A DNA stretch of 51,183 nt, taken from NCBI GenBank assembly GCA_001801575.1, contig MGYC01000031.1, positions 1 to 51,183 on the forward strand, written 5' to 3'. A program made the translations under genes and the position numbers. Below are positions 18,281 through 26,677 of this stretch, piece by piece; within the stretch, counting starts at the first letter, position 1; every line of letters begins with the position of its first letter. The notes under the pieces are model-generated. The model ran no database searches. It was not told where the DNA came from and saw nothing but the letters and a program-made list of their open reading frames with translations. The stretch comes from Gammaproteobacteria bacterium RIFCSPHIGHO2_12_FULL_41_20 (GTDB taxonomy: Bacteria > Pseudomonadota > Gammaproteobacteria > DSM-16500).

Positions 18281-19892
18281 AATTAGGATTTTTTGCTGGC
18301 CCTATAACACTAATTCCATTAAGTCGATTATTGGTGCCAGACTCGATTTCTGTCCAGGTACTGCCATCCCAATGCATAGTGGTACCACTCGCACCCGCTA
18401 CCCATGCATCATTTTGGTTAATAATATCCACACTAAAGAGATTCGTGCCTCCCAAGTCAACAAAAGACCATGTTGAGCCGTTATAAGAAAGTATTCTGCC
18501 GCTGTTTGCGGCTACTAAACCAAAATTAGCCGTACCGTCTCCGTCCGTGTCTACCATTTTAATCGCATTTAAAGTAGTTGTGACAGGAGAGGTGACAGTG
18601 CTCCAACTGCTACCATTCCATTTTAATATTCTCCCAGATGCGCCGACTGCCCATGCTTCTGTGGCAGAAACCGCGTATACACCAAATAGATTATTGGTAA
18701 CCGGGCTGGTAGCAGATGTCCAGTTTGAACCATCATATTGTAAGATAGTGCCATTATCCCCAACGGCGAATCCAATATTTCCTATGCCATCGTTATCGGT
18801 ATCAATGACATGGATGGCATTCAAAGTTTGATTACTCGTATTGTCAGCAGGGATACTGGGAGAAGAAGCAGGAGTGAGTAAACTCCAGGTGCTGCCATCC
18901 CAGCGCGCAATAGTATAACGTCGTGGGCCAGAGCCAGCACAGTTTTCACGATAACGTACACCAGTGGCCCAGGCTTCTTGGGAAGAAACAGCAGAAACAC
19001 CGAGTAAATCTTGGCCGCTGCAACCTGTTAAAGTACTTAACGACCAGGCACTCCCGTTCCAGTGAAGAAAGATAAGGTGGTTATTAGTTCGATTACCTAC
19101 TGCCCAGGCTTCTGCATTGGATAGCATATTCACGCTATTTAAGTTTGATGCATCATTGCCACCTGCTACAGTAACATTAGTCCAAGCTATTTCTGTGGGG
19201 CGATTCCAGCGGGATAACACAAAATTATTGCCTGATCTATTACCTACAGTCCAGCCTTCTTGTAGTTGAACATTGGTTTGAATATTACGTTGTGCTACTG
19301 GTGAGGTGAGATTAGGAATGCCTGATTGAATATTAAAAGAGCACTGATATTGACTGATACTTGTACTGTTTGCATGGCTTGCTGCTGTGGTACCACCTGT
19401 CCCACGAGTGACTTCAATAAACGAGTTACCCGATATGCTAGCATAATCCATTAATTCACGATCTATCATAATGCGACCCTGACTAGCAAATCCGGAAATA
19501 CCACTTACAGGGATAGTGGTAACAGAAGAGCTAATAGCAGCACTGAGCGTATTCATTGTATAAATAGGTGAGCTATTAATAGTGGTAATAGTAAACGTAC
19601 CGTCTCCTAAGCTGGCATTAGTAATGGCAGCGCTACCGGTAATACTGCTACAAGCAAGACGAATGGGTGTGCCTGTGATGTTAGGCATGGTCAAAAGTCG
19701 AGCACCAATTTCCAATCCAGATTCCGCAATATAAAATGCTTTTAGACCATTTTGTTCTGCTACACTAATCGGCGCTTTATTAGAAAACATATAAGCGATC
19801 AAAGATCCCATAATGCCGATTACTAGAATAAAAATGACAGCAATAAAAAGAAAATAGCCTTGTTGTCGCTGTAATGAAACAAGTTTTTTCAT
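18255..19892 (-). CDS. mshP: MshP-like minor pilin with seven propeller-type repeats
   Basis: The N-terminus is a type IV pilin-like signal: RQQG at residues 9-12, then a hydrophobic helix (13-36) starting YFLFIAVIF. Mature position 5 is not Glu, as in tip pseudopilins of the GspK/PilX/MshP class. Residues about 115-180 form a small domain containing IDRELMDYASISGN and TRGTGGTTAASHAN. Residues about 212-540 hold seven repeats of the type AWAVGASGRILKWNGSSWS, which fits a seven-bladed propeller. Ordinary MshP is about 150 residues, so this is a large extension. It is the last gene of the mshC-D-O-P unit and overlaps mshO by 4 bp. Confidence 0.8.
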   Translation of the reverse strand: MKKLVSLQRQQGYFLFIAVIFILVIGIMGSLIAYMFSNKAPISVAEQNGLKAFYIAESGLEIGARLLTMPNITGTPIRLACSSITGSAAITNASLGDGTFTITTINSSPIYTMNTLSAAISSSVTTIPVSGISGFASQGRIMIDRELMDYASISGNSFIEVTRGTGGTTAASHANSTSISQYQCSFNIQSGIPNLTSPVAQRNIQTNVQLQEGWTVGNRSGNNFVLSRWNRPTEIAWTNVTVAGGNDASNLNSVNMLSNAEAWAVGNRTNNHLIFLHWNGSAWSLSTLTGCSGQDLLGVSAVSSQEAWATGVRYRENCAGSGPRRYTIARWDGSTWSLLTPASSPSIPADNTSNQTLNAIHVIDTDNDGIGNIGFAVGDNGTILQYDGSNWTSATSPVTNNLFGVYAVSATEAWAVGASGRILKWNGSSWSTVTSPVTTTLNAIKMVDTDGDGTANFGLVAANSGRILSYNGSTWSFVDLGGTNLFSVDIINQNDAWVAGASGTTMHWDGSTWTEIESGTNNRLNGISVIGPAKNPNFTWKQVFG

Positions 19893-20407
19893 AACATCCC
19901 TCGTGTCGCGGCTGTAGTTGCAAAAGAAATACCTTGAGTTAGCAAAATGGTTGTCGTGATGTACCGTACATTAGCGGCGGTAGAGGTTGTCGAGCCATTT
20001 TTATCTAAATAACTGAAAGAAAAGCTTTGAATGCCACTGGCTAATGTTTGTGAGTTACGCAATAGTGAGCTGCCGCTAATTTGATATTGAACATTATTAC
20101 CATTCATATCAGTAAAGCTAAAATCACTGGGTTGGATAGTAGTAATAGCCGCCGCAGAACGAATATTATGTATATCTTCGACGATGCGTTCTAATGCAAC
20201 AAATCCATTCCAATCGGCTTCATTAATGTTATTAGCTGTTAGAAAGTTTTGGTATCCTTGTAGCATAATATTGCCAATGACGATGCTGATAATAGCCATG
20301 ATCACTAACGATATAACCATCTCAATAAAAGTAAACCCGCGATGTTTATAGCCGAGACGTCGCAATTTTAGGCGTTTAAAATGACAAATTACAAGGGATT
20401 GTGACAA
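19889..20407 (-). CDS. mshO: MSHA minor pilin MshO-like
   Basis: A 172-residue prepilin. A basic leader ending in HRG is followed by FTFIEMVISLVIMAIIS, with Glu at mature position 5 for pilus assembly. The motif ALERIVEDIHNIRSA after the helix matches MshO/GspJ-type minor pilins. The mature C-terminal part is a beta-rich globular head. The gene sits between the mshD-like and mshP-like genes with 2-bp and 4-bp junctions. Assignment as MshO rests on position in the operon and the post-helix motif. Confidence 0.8.
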   Translation of the reverse strand: MSQSLVICHFKRLKLRRLGYKHRGFTFIEMVISLVIMAIISIVIGNIMLQGYQNFLTANNINEADWNGFVALERIVEDIHNIRSAAAITTIQPSDFSFTDMNGNNVQYQISGSSLLRNSQTLASGIQSFSFSYLDKNGSTTSTAANVRYITTTILLTQGISFATTAATRGML

Positions 20408-20409
20408 AA

Positions 20410-20814
20410 CTAATAATCTCCTATTTGTACACTGGCGGATGCTCCAGCTACACCACTTACTGTGATGGAAAGTGTTTTATATGTGGAATCACTATTCCAT
20501 GTGGTACAGCTGACTGCAGTGCTAATGCTATAACCCGCTGGTGCGGAACATACAGAAGCAGTTGGGGTGCTAGGGCAAGCCAAAGAAGTGTAACCATTTA
20601 AGTGACGTTGCCCTAAAAACCATTCCATGCAAGTCTGCACTGTTCGTAATGCCACCCATTGTTGATGTACATTCGGTGTGTTAAGTAGTGCAGTTGTAGC
20701 ACCAATCAAGATAACGCTCATTAATATACTGGATACGACAATGAATACTAAAATCTCAATCAGAGTAAAACCGCATATATTTTTTCTATAGGAGAAATGG
20801 GCGAACTTTATCAT
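20410..20814 (-). CDS. mshD: MSHA minor pilin MshD-like
   Basis: A 134-residue prepilin with leader ending CG and mature start FTLIEILVFIVVSSILMSV (Glu5 present). The head contains three Cys (in TSLACPS, ASVCSAP and AVSCTTW) and QQWVALRTVQTCMEWFL, a helix typical of MshD. It overlaps the preceding mshC-like gene by 4 bp (ATGA) and is followed 2 bp later by the mshO-like gene. The MshD name comes from position and general form. Confidence 0.75.
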   Translation of the reverse strand: MIKFAHFSYRKNICGFTLIEILVFIVVSSILMSVILIGATTALLNTPNVHQQWVALRTVQTCMEWFLGQRHLNGYTSLACPSTPTASVCSAPAGYSISTAVSCTTWNSDSTYKTLSITVSGVAGASASVQIGDY

Positions 20815-21311
20815 TGCAGCGCTCCATAACCTGTAGAAGGGGTGACTTGTATTGAGCGTGTATTACTGCCTATTACTGCTGGGATGATCGCAGTTGCAGC
20901 TAATGGTGTACCCGGCGAGCCAGTATCCGTATAAGGTGTGCCCGTTGAATCAAAAGCAATAAGATTATTCGGTAAGTTAGTGAATGCCCCAAAGCTGACA
21001 TTACTGGTAAGCGTTGCTTGTGTGCTTCCCGAAGGCAAGATTAGTGCTGTGCCTGCCGAATTAATGATTTGATAGGTGGTTGCAGAGGTGCGGACCCAAC
21101 GATAGCGTTGCCCTGTCGCCATACTTAATGCCTGGGTATAGCGAATATCGTTTAATATTCTTCTTGCTTCAAACTCTACATTTAAGGTGGTGGCAGTCCA
21201 TTGTGGCAATATGGCAATACTGATGATGCTCATTAGTAAAATAACCAAGATAAATTCCACAAGGGTGAACCCTTGAGTATTTATTATAGGGGGAGGGGTT
21301 ATTATTAACAT
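20811..21311 (-). CDS. mshC: MSHA minor pilin MshC-like (GspH family)
   Basis: First gene of the leftward minor-pilin unit. The leader NTQG precedes FTLVEFILVILLMSIISIA with Glu5. After the helix, EARRILNDIRYTQALSMATG matches the GspH/MshC group, and GQRYRWVRTSATTYQI is the usual following strand. Length 166 is normal. It is divergent from mshI across 159 bp that must hold promoters for both halves of the pilus locus, plus a hairpin repeat. Confidence 0.82.
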   Translation of the reverse strand: MLIITPPPIINTQGFTLVEFILVILLMSIISIAILPQWTATTLNVEFEARRILNDIRYTQALSMATGQRYRWVRTSATTYQIINSAGTALILPSGSTQATLTSNVSFGAFTNLPNNLIAFDSTGTPYTDTGSPGTPLAATAIIPAVIGSNTRSIQVTPSTGYGALQ

Positions 21312-21372
21312 CCGTATTTATCACGCTATATTAATGATAAGATAACTCTTATGTTATTATATCTTACGGATT

Positions 21373-21431
21373 ATATATACCCGAAGCGTGTCATTTTAAA
21401 CACCTAAAAGTGCAACTCTTCGGGTATATAT
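21373..21431. repeat. Hairpin repeat in the mshI leader (copy 2)
   Basis: The arms ATATATACCCGAAG and CTTCGGGTATATAT are perfect over 14 bp. The enclosed sequence is nearly identical to the copy at 13959-14007 (two differences over the shared 49 bp). It ends about 40 bases before the mshI ATG, almost the same position as copy 1 relative to its gene. It lies in the divergent mshC/mshI promoter region. Confidence 0.8.
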
Positions 21432-21470
21432 CATAAGATTACTATGATATAACCAAAGGACAGGGTATTC

Positions 21471-22439
21471 ATGCAACTTGCAAACTATGTGGAGAAAGCA
21501 AAGCATAGAATAGCTGATTTTTTGCAAAGAGACATTGCTCTTACTACCACGCAACGTTGTTGCGTTACGATATCAGCTCAGAATATCTCTATTCTGCATG
21601 TGGATAAAACACCGGAATCTATGCGGGTGTTATTATCTAAAACGCTATCTTACAGTGACATTATTAATGCTACGTCTAATTTAGCCAACATAGTCAAAGA
21701 TCATCAATTAGCAAATATACCAGTTTATTGGCTTTTGGCTCCACAAGATTACCAATTATTTTTATTAGATTATTTGCCGGTCAAAGAAAATGAATTACGT
21801 GATGCATTAAGTTGGCGAATTAAAAGCTTGATCAATTTTCCTATACAAGATGCGGTCATGGATTATTTTTCTTTACCCGAAAAAAAATCCATGCCATCAC
21901 AACCTATGATTGCGGCTGTAGTAACAAAAAATCAATTTTTGACTGATATGACCAATATGTTAAAGCATGCAGGGTTAAAAGTAGTTGTTATTGATATTCC
22001 TGAATTGGCTATGCGTAATTTAACAGCCTTGTCTGAAGATGATGAAAAAAGCACAGGATTTATCTATTTTTATAAAAATGCAGCTATTTTTAACATTACT
22101 TGTAAAAAAATTCTGTATTTTTCTCGTCATATTAAATTATCTGCATCATTAACAACATCTACAGACTACAGTGAACAGTTTTCATTGGATATAACGCGTT
22201 ATTTCGATTATTTTCAACACCAGTGGCGTTATGCACGTCCCGCTAGGGTTTTTATTGGCTCAGAACGAGATGATTTAACGGACTTAATTAAAGTTCTCTC
22301 CCATTATTTATTATTGGCTATACAGCCTTTTTCTGTGAATTTTATCACCCCTAGTGATGCAGTTATTGAAAATAAGCAATTATTAATGTTAGGTAGTTTG
22401 CTGCGTAAGGAAAAAGATGATGTTGCAGCAGGAAATTAA
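21471..22439 (+). CDS. mshI: MSHA biogenesis protein MshI (PilM-like)
   Basis: Cytoplasmic actin-like (PilM-type) component of the pilus assembly platform. The 322-residue protein has the ASKHA-type start VTISAQNISILHVD, the DYLPVKENELRDALSWRIKS block typical of MshI, and a late segment FFQHQWR/YFDYFQHQWRYARP. It begins the rightward msh operon: the next gene overlaps it by 23 bp. AAGGA lies ten bases before the ATG. MshI binds the N-terminus of the PilN-like partner in related systems. Confidence 0.85.
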   Translation: MQLANYVEKAKHRIADFLQRDIALTTTQRCCVTISAQNISILHVDKTPESMRVLLSKTLSYSDIINATSNLANIVKDHQLANIPVYWLLAPQDYQLFLLDYLPVKENELRDALSWRIKSLINFPIQDAVMDYFSLPEKKSMPSQPMIAAVVTKNQFLTDMTNMLKHAGLKVVVIDIPELAMRNLTALSEDDEKSTGFIYFYKNAAIFNITCKKILYFSRHIKLSASLTTSTDYSEQFSLDITRYFDYFQHQWRYARPARVFIGSERDDLTDLIKVLSHYLLLAIQPFSVNFITPSDAVIENKQLLMLGSLLRKEKDDVAAGN

Positions 22440-23007
22440 TTTATACCAACACTTAAAAGTTGTTTCTCCACAAAAAATAATTTTGACTTGGCAAAGACTA
22501 TGGTTAGGTAACATAGCTTTTGTTGGGTGGTTAATCTTAGTTTATTTATTTTCCTTATGGCACGTGTATTATTTAGAAAGAAAAAAAACCCATATTCAAA
22601 AACAAATTTCCTTATTACAGAATGAGTTCTTGCAAGTTAAGGGTCGTTATTTACCTGCTTTTTTTTCCAATAATCCTGATGTATTACAGAAAAACATTCT
22701 CTTTCAGGAAAAAATCTTAGAGACATTTACTAATCGTACGCTTTTTTCTCAAGAATTAATGGCATTATCCAGAAATGTTGTTCCCAATGTTTGGCTAACA
22801 AAAATCCATATTATGGATGGCGGAAAAACGGTGACTCTTAAGGGGGAAAGCTTGAGCGCAAATCAATTGCAACTCTATTTGCAAAGTATTATGCGGGAAA
22901 AAATTTTTTATGAGTTGGGATCAAGCGTCAGTAATATAGAGAATATCAGTAAAAAAGATGAAAGTGAAAAATTGATTTTTGAGTTTAATATTGGGAAGAA
23001 GACATGA
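22417..23007 (+). CDS. PilN-like MSHA inner-membrane platform protein
   Basis: Bitopic inner-membrane protein that links MshI to MshJ. It begins with EINLYQHL, the PilN-type N-terminal motif that contacts PilM/MshI. One membrane helix (about 27-50) and a periplasmic coiled coil follow, then a small ferredoxin-like fold (VTLKGESLSANQLQLYLQSI). Some species call it MshI2. It overlaps both neighbours (23 bp with mshI, 4 bp with mshJ), so the platform genes are translationally coupled. A second ATG one codon in is equally possible. Confidence 0.82.
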   Translation: MMLQQEINLYQHLKVVSPQKIILTWQRLWLGNIAFVGWLILVYLFSLWHVYYLERKKTHIQKQISLLQNEFLQVKGRYLPAFFSNNPDVLQKNILFQEKILETFTNRTLFSQELMALSRNVVPNVWLTKIHIMDGGKTVTLKGESLSANQLQLYLQSIMREKIFYELGSSVSNIENISKKDESEKLIFEFNIGKKT

Positions 23008-23624
23008 GGCAATATATTTTACTATTTAAACAATGGTATGAATTGCGCTCTGACCGCGAAAGAATATTGGTTTTGTTGTTAATGTGGGCGTTGCTTTATG
23101 TCATTTTTAATTTTGGATTATTCAGGGGGCTTGATAAGCGGGAGGAAGTATTAAAATTAGATATTAAATTGCTTTCTGATCAAGCAGGGGGCTGGAAACA
23201 ACAAGTTGCAGCTATAAATCAATTAAGTCGTGAGCCACGTTATCAACAATGGCTTAAACAACGACAATTATTCAGTCATCTTAAAGGAAAATCATTATCT
23301 TTATTACAGCTACCCATCAGTCAACAATGGCAAAATATTATTAATACTATTTTACAAGAAAAAAGAAATGTGACTTTAGTGCAAATTAAAAACTTTCCTG
23401 AGTCTCCTTATTCTTTACCTAATGTATCAGGAGCGTCTACCGTATCTGAGCAGCGATTCTTAGTAACTATTTATAGTAATTTTTTTGATACAGTAAATTA
23501 TTTGCAGTATTTAGAAGGAGTACTGCCTAATGTTCGCTGGAATAGTTTGAGCTATCAAGTGACACAATATCCTATTGCAAAAGTAGAATTAGAATTTTCT
23601 ATTTTTTATGGAACAAACGGGTGA
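23004..23624 (+). CDS. mshJ: MSHA biogenesis protein MshJ (PilO-like)
   Basis: Inner-membrane alignment subunit equivalent to PilO/GspM. The 206-residue protein has a cytoplasmic start rich in charged residues (YELRSDRERILVLL), one membrane helix (about 20-40), and a periplasmic coiled coil plus ferredoxin-like domain ending in VELEFSIFYG. Low primary similarity is usual, so the name relies on topology and on position between the PilN-like gene and mshK. Confidence 0.82.
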   Translation: MRQYILLFKQWYELRSDRERILVLLLMWALLYVIFNFGLFRGLDKREEVLKLDIKLLSDQAGGWKQQVAAINQLSREPRYQQWLKQRQLFSHLKGKSLSLLQLPISQQWQNIINTILQEKRNVTLVQIKNFPESPYSLPNVSGASTVSEQRFLVTIYSNFFDTVNYLQYLEGVLPNVRWNSLSYQVTQYPIAKVELEFSIFYGTNG

Positions 23625-23631
23625 TGGAATC

Positions 23632-23961
23632 ATGACAGGGAAGAAGGAGAGGGCCATTGTTTTGTTATCTTTTAGTTTACTTTTGCTGATGGGATTTACT
23701 GAGGTGGCTGATCCAACTCGCCCGCCTTATGTTGATGCCAAGGATAGTAAATTTTCTAGCCAATCTTATATATTAACGGCCGTTTTTATCCAGAATGGGC
23801 GTAGAATAGCTATAGTGGGTGGCCAACCGGTGCGAGAGGGAGATAGATTAGGCCAATTTATTGTTACCGCTATTACACCCTATACGGTAGAATTAGTTGG
23901 ATCAGAGAATGAGCGGCAAATATTACAGCTTGTCCCAGCGATTAAAAAAAAGCGTTATTAG
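23632..23961 (+). CDS. mshK: MSHA biogenesis protein MshK
   Basis: Small periplasmic or membrane-anchored pilus protein (PilP/GspC-like). A hydrophobic N-terminus precedes the characteristic DPTRPPYVDAKD segment. Later SYILTAVFIQNGRRIAIVGG and VREGDRLGQFIV form the small beta-domain that probably meets the secretin. An upstream in-frame ATG at 23608 lies inside mshJ. I prefer 23632, which places the start just after the mshJ stop. Confidence 0.82.
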   Translation: MTGKKERAIVLLSFSLLLLMGFTEVADPTRPPYVDAKDSKFSSQSYILTAVFIQNGRRIAIVGGQPVREGDRLGQFIVTAITPYTVELVGSENERQILQLVPAIKKKRY

Positions 23962-23977
23962 AAAGGATCTCATTGGC

Positions 23978-25756
23978 ATGTTAATGAAAGTGAAGGAATT
24001 ATTTTTGTGGGCGGTGTTGTTTCTTATATGTTTATTAGTAAGTTGTCGTACCATTTCACCTACTCATCCTACTGCAGGGCAGCAAATTCAAAATACCATG
24101 CAACAAAGTATTGCGATTAATGAAGGGCTATCGACACCTTCTGGCAGCAAAGTACCATCTAAAGTCAATACTGCTTTACTCCCTCCTTTATCGCATTATG
24201 TTAACCCTATTCGGCAGGAAAAACCTAGATTTGATATTACGGCTAATAATACACCGGCACGCGAATTTTTTATGGGGCTGGTCGCAGGCACCCCAATGAA
24301 TATGGTTGTGCAGCCTAATGTGAGTGGTACGATTTCTTTGAAATTAAAAAATGTGACACTAGAACAAACATTAGATGCAATACGTGATATTTATGGTTAT
24401 GAATATCATCGCATGTCTTATGGATATGAAGTACTGGCTCCTCGATTAGAGACGCAAATATTCCATATTAATTATTTAGATGTGCAACGTACTGGGCGAT
24501 CGTATACACAGCTCACTACTGGTCAAGTTAGTAATATAGTAGGAATCACAACAACAGGTGCTTCTGTGCCTGGGCAGCCAATTTCCTATCCTCAGCCAAC
24601 TGCATCTCCAGTAGGCAGTAATTTTCCTGTTGCAGGTGCAGGAACAATTAGTAGCATTGAAACACGCACAGAGATGAAATTTTGGAAAGATTTAGAGACT
24701 ACTATTCAGGGTATGATAGGAAAACAAGCTGGGCAGTCGGTAACGGTCAATGCACAGACAGGCGTGATTGTTGTGCGTGCTTATCCGACAGAACTGCATA
24801 GAGTCGGTCGTTATGTGAATAGTTTGCAGTCTAGTTTAAATCGTCAAGTTATTATAGAAGCTAAAATTCTTGAAATAACCTTGAATGATCAATTTAAGGC
24901 TGGTGTGGACTGGAGTGTGTTAGCGAATCCGGCTTATGCTGGATTGAATAACACAGGAAGCACGAATTCTGGTATGGGGCAGTCTGCGAATAGCCCTTTC
25001 GAAAATACAGGGTTAACTACGTTAAATGGTATTTTTGCAATTCGCACTAAGGGTGACTTTCAAACATTGATTGAATTATTGCAATCGCAAGGAAATGTGC
25101 AAGTGCTATCTAGCCCACATATTTCTACAGTAAACAATCAAAAAGCAGTAATTAAAGTGGGCTCTGATGAGTTTTTTGTGACTGGGGTATCCACTACTAA
25201 TACCATCGTTGGCTCAAATACATTGCCTTCGCAGAATGTAGCTTTAACACCATTTTTTTCTGGCATTACCCTTGATGTAACTCCGGAAATTAGTGGGGAT
25301 AGTAATGTAGTCTTACACATTCACCCTAGTGTTAGTAGAGTTACCTCACAAAATAAAGTGATTGGATTAGGCTCTACAGCGCCTGATACACCTAATACAC
25401 TCAATTTACCTATGGCATTTAGTACGATTAGAGAATCCGATAACATTGTTAGAGCTAAAAATGGGCAGGTAGTAGTGATTGGTGGCTTGATGCAAAACAA
25501 CACTAATGAAGTGATTATTGAAACACCATGGCTAGGGAAGATCCCTTTTTTGGGTGTGCTGTTCCGTCGTACTGAGCAAGTAGCGGTTAAATCTGAATTG
25601 ATTATCTTGCTGAGACCAGTAGTAGCCAATAATCGAACCATGATAAAGAGTCTTGAACAGGAAGAGGGCGCATTCCATATGTTGAAGCGACCATTCCATG
25701 AAGGTGGGCTAGCTAAGGTATTTGGCAACGAGGCAGAGCGGACAGATACAAATTAA
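23978..25756 (+). CDS. mshL: MSHA secretin MshL
   Basis: Outer-membrane secretin through which the pilus exits. With this start the protein is 592 residues. A lipoprotein signal ends at a lipobox (LLVSC), so it is probably lipidated. N-domain features are the STN-like GTISLKLKNVTLEQTLDAI, a linker rich in Gly/Ser/Pro, and the N1-type VNAQTGVIVVRAYPTELHRV. The secretin core has QVLSSPHISTVNNQKAVIKV, VTPEISGDSNVVLHIHPSVS and GQVVVIGGLMQN, ending in LIILLRPVV. The earlier frame start at 23897 lies inside mshK. AAAGGA at 23962 supports 23978. Confidence 0.93.
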   Translation: MLMKVKELFLWAVLFLICLLVSCRTISPTHPTAGQQIQNTMQQSIAINEGLSTPSGSKVPSKVNTALLPPLSHYVNPIRQEKPRFDITANNTPAREFFMGLVAGTPMNMVVQPNVSGTISLKLKNVTLEQTLDAIRDIYGYEYHRMSYGYEVLAPRLETQIFHINYLDVQRTGRSYTQLTTGQVSNIVGITTTGASVPGQPISYPQPTASPVGSNFPVAGAGTISSIETRTEMKFWKDLETTIQGMIGKQAGQSVTVNAQTGVIVVRAYPTELHRVGRYVNSLQSSLNRQVIIEAKILEITLNDQFKAGVDWSVLANPAYAGLNNTGSTNSGMGQSANSPFENTGLTTLNGIFAIRTKGDFQTLIELLQSQGNVQVLSSPHISTVNNQKAVIKVGSDEFFVTGVSTTNTIVGSNTLPSQNVALTPFFSGITLDVTPEISGDSNVVLHIHPSVSRVTSQNKVIGLGSTAPDTPNTLNLPMAFSTIRESDNIVRAKNGQVVVIGGLMQNNTNEVIIETPWLGKIPFLGVLFRRTEQVAVKSELIILLRPVVANNRTMIKSLEQEEGAFHMLKRPFHEGGLAKVFGNEAERTDTN

Positions 25757-25766
25757 GGATAGAAAA

Positions 25767-26675
25767 ATGTATCAAGAGTTTTTCCAATTAAAAATGTTAC
25801 CATTTAGTTTAACGCCAAATCCTAATTTTTTTTGCCAACTTAAGGGACATCAAGAAGCTTTTACCACGTTACAATTTTGTATTCATAGTGGTGAAGGGTT
25901 TATAAAAATTATTGGCGAGGTTGGTTCTGGTAAAACATTATTATGCAGAAAATTGTTAGATAGTTTGGATGATACTTATGTAACAGCTTATATTCCCAAC
26001 CCTGATTTGACGCCAGTGGAATTACGCAAGGCATTTGCGCGTGAATTAGGGTTAGACCCTGTGCGGTGGCAAGATCAACATGAACTTCTTACCGCTATCT
26101 ACCAACATTTAATTACATTACATGCATCGGGAAAAAAAGTTGTGTTATTGATTGATGAGGCACAAGCATTAAGTGACGATAGTCTTGAAACCGTACGTTT
26201 ATTGACTAACCTTGAAACAGAAAGTACCAAACTTTTACAAGTGGTGTTATTTGGACAGCCAGAATTAAACAAACGTCTGCATGACCCAAGCTTTAGACAA
26301 TTAAAACAACGTATTACTTTTTCTTATATACTGCCATTAATGAGCCGTGAGGATCTCGATTTTTATCTGCACCATCGCCTTTCGGTAGCCGGTTATACAC
26401 AAGGTAACTTATTTACAAAAAAAGCAAGAAATTTAATGTATAAAGCGAGTGAGGGTATCCCCAGAATAGTAAATATTTTGTCGCATAAAGCACTGTTAGC
26501 AGCTTACGGGAAGGGAGATAAACTAATTGATCATAAGCTAATGCGATTAGCTGTACAGGATACTGAAATAGCTAACATACCCAATAAGCAAAATATGCTG
26601 GTTCTAGGGTTGGGGATAAGCATGATAGTTCTTATTTTAATGCTGGTTATTTATTTAATAGGAAGTATCGCTTAA
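25767..26675 (+). CDS. mshM: MSHA AAA ATPase MshM (ExeA-like)
   Basis: Cytoplasmic ATPase of the ExeA family, thought to help secretin assembly. MYQEFFQLKMLPFSLTPNP begins the protein and is the usual start. Walker A is GEVGSGKTLLC, Walker B is VVLLIDEAQAL, and the sensor region QVVLFGQPELNKRL follows. IPRIVNILSHKALLAAYG is the C-terminal lid. A membrane helix ends the protein (about 283-300). AAGGA at 25755-25759 supports this start over an upstream in-frame ATG inside mshL. Confidence 0.92.
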   Translation: MYQEFFQLKMLPFSLTPNPNFFCQLKGHQEAFTTLQFCIHSGEGFIKIIGEVGSGKTLLCRKLLDSLDDTYVTAYIPNPDLTPVELRKAFARELGLDPVRWQDQHELLTAIYQHLITLHASGKKVVLLIDEAQALSDDSLETVRLLTNLETESTKLLQVVLFGQPELNKRLHDPSFRQLKQRITFSYILPLMSREDLDFYLHHRLSVAGYTQGNLFTKKARNLMYKASEGIPRIVNILSHKALLAAYGKGDKLIDHKLMRLAVQDTEIANIPNKQNMLVLGLGISMIVLILMLVIYLIGSIA

Positions 26676-26677
26676 AT

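Noticed and set aside
18547-18831. Plus-strand frames inside the mshP-like gene
   Set aside because: They arise from the repeated WNGSSWS-type coding sequence on the other strand and have no own features.
25138-25728. Minus-strand open frames inside mshL
   Set aside because: They are shadows of the secretin gene; they contain no domain, no start signals, and the plus-strand protein is well conserved.
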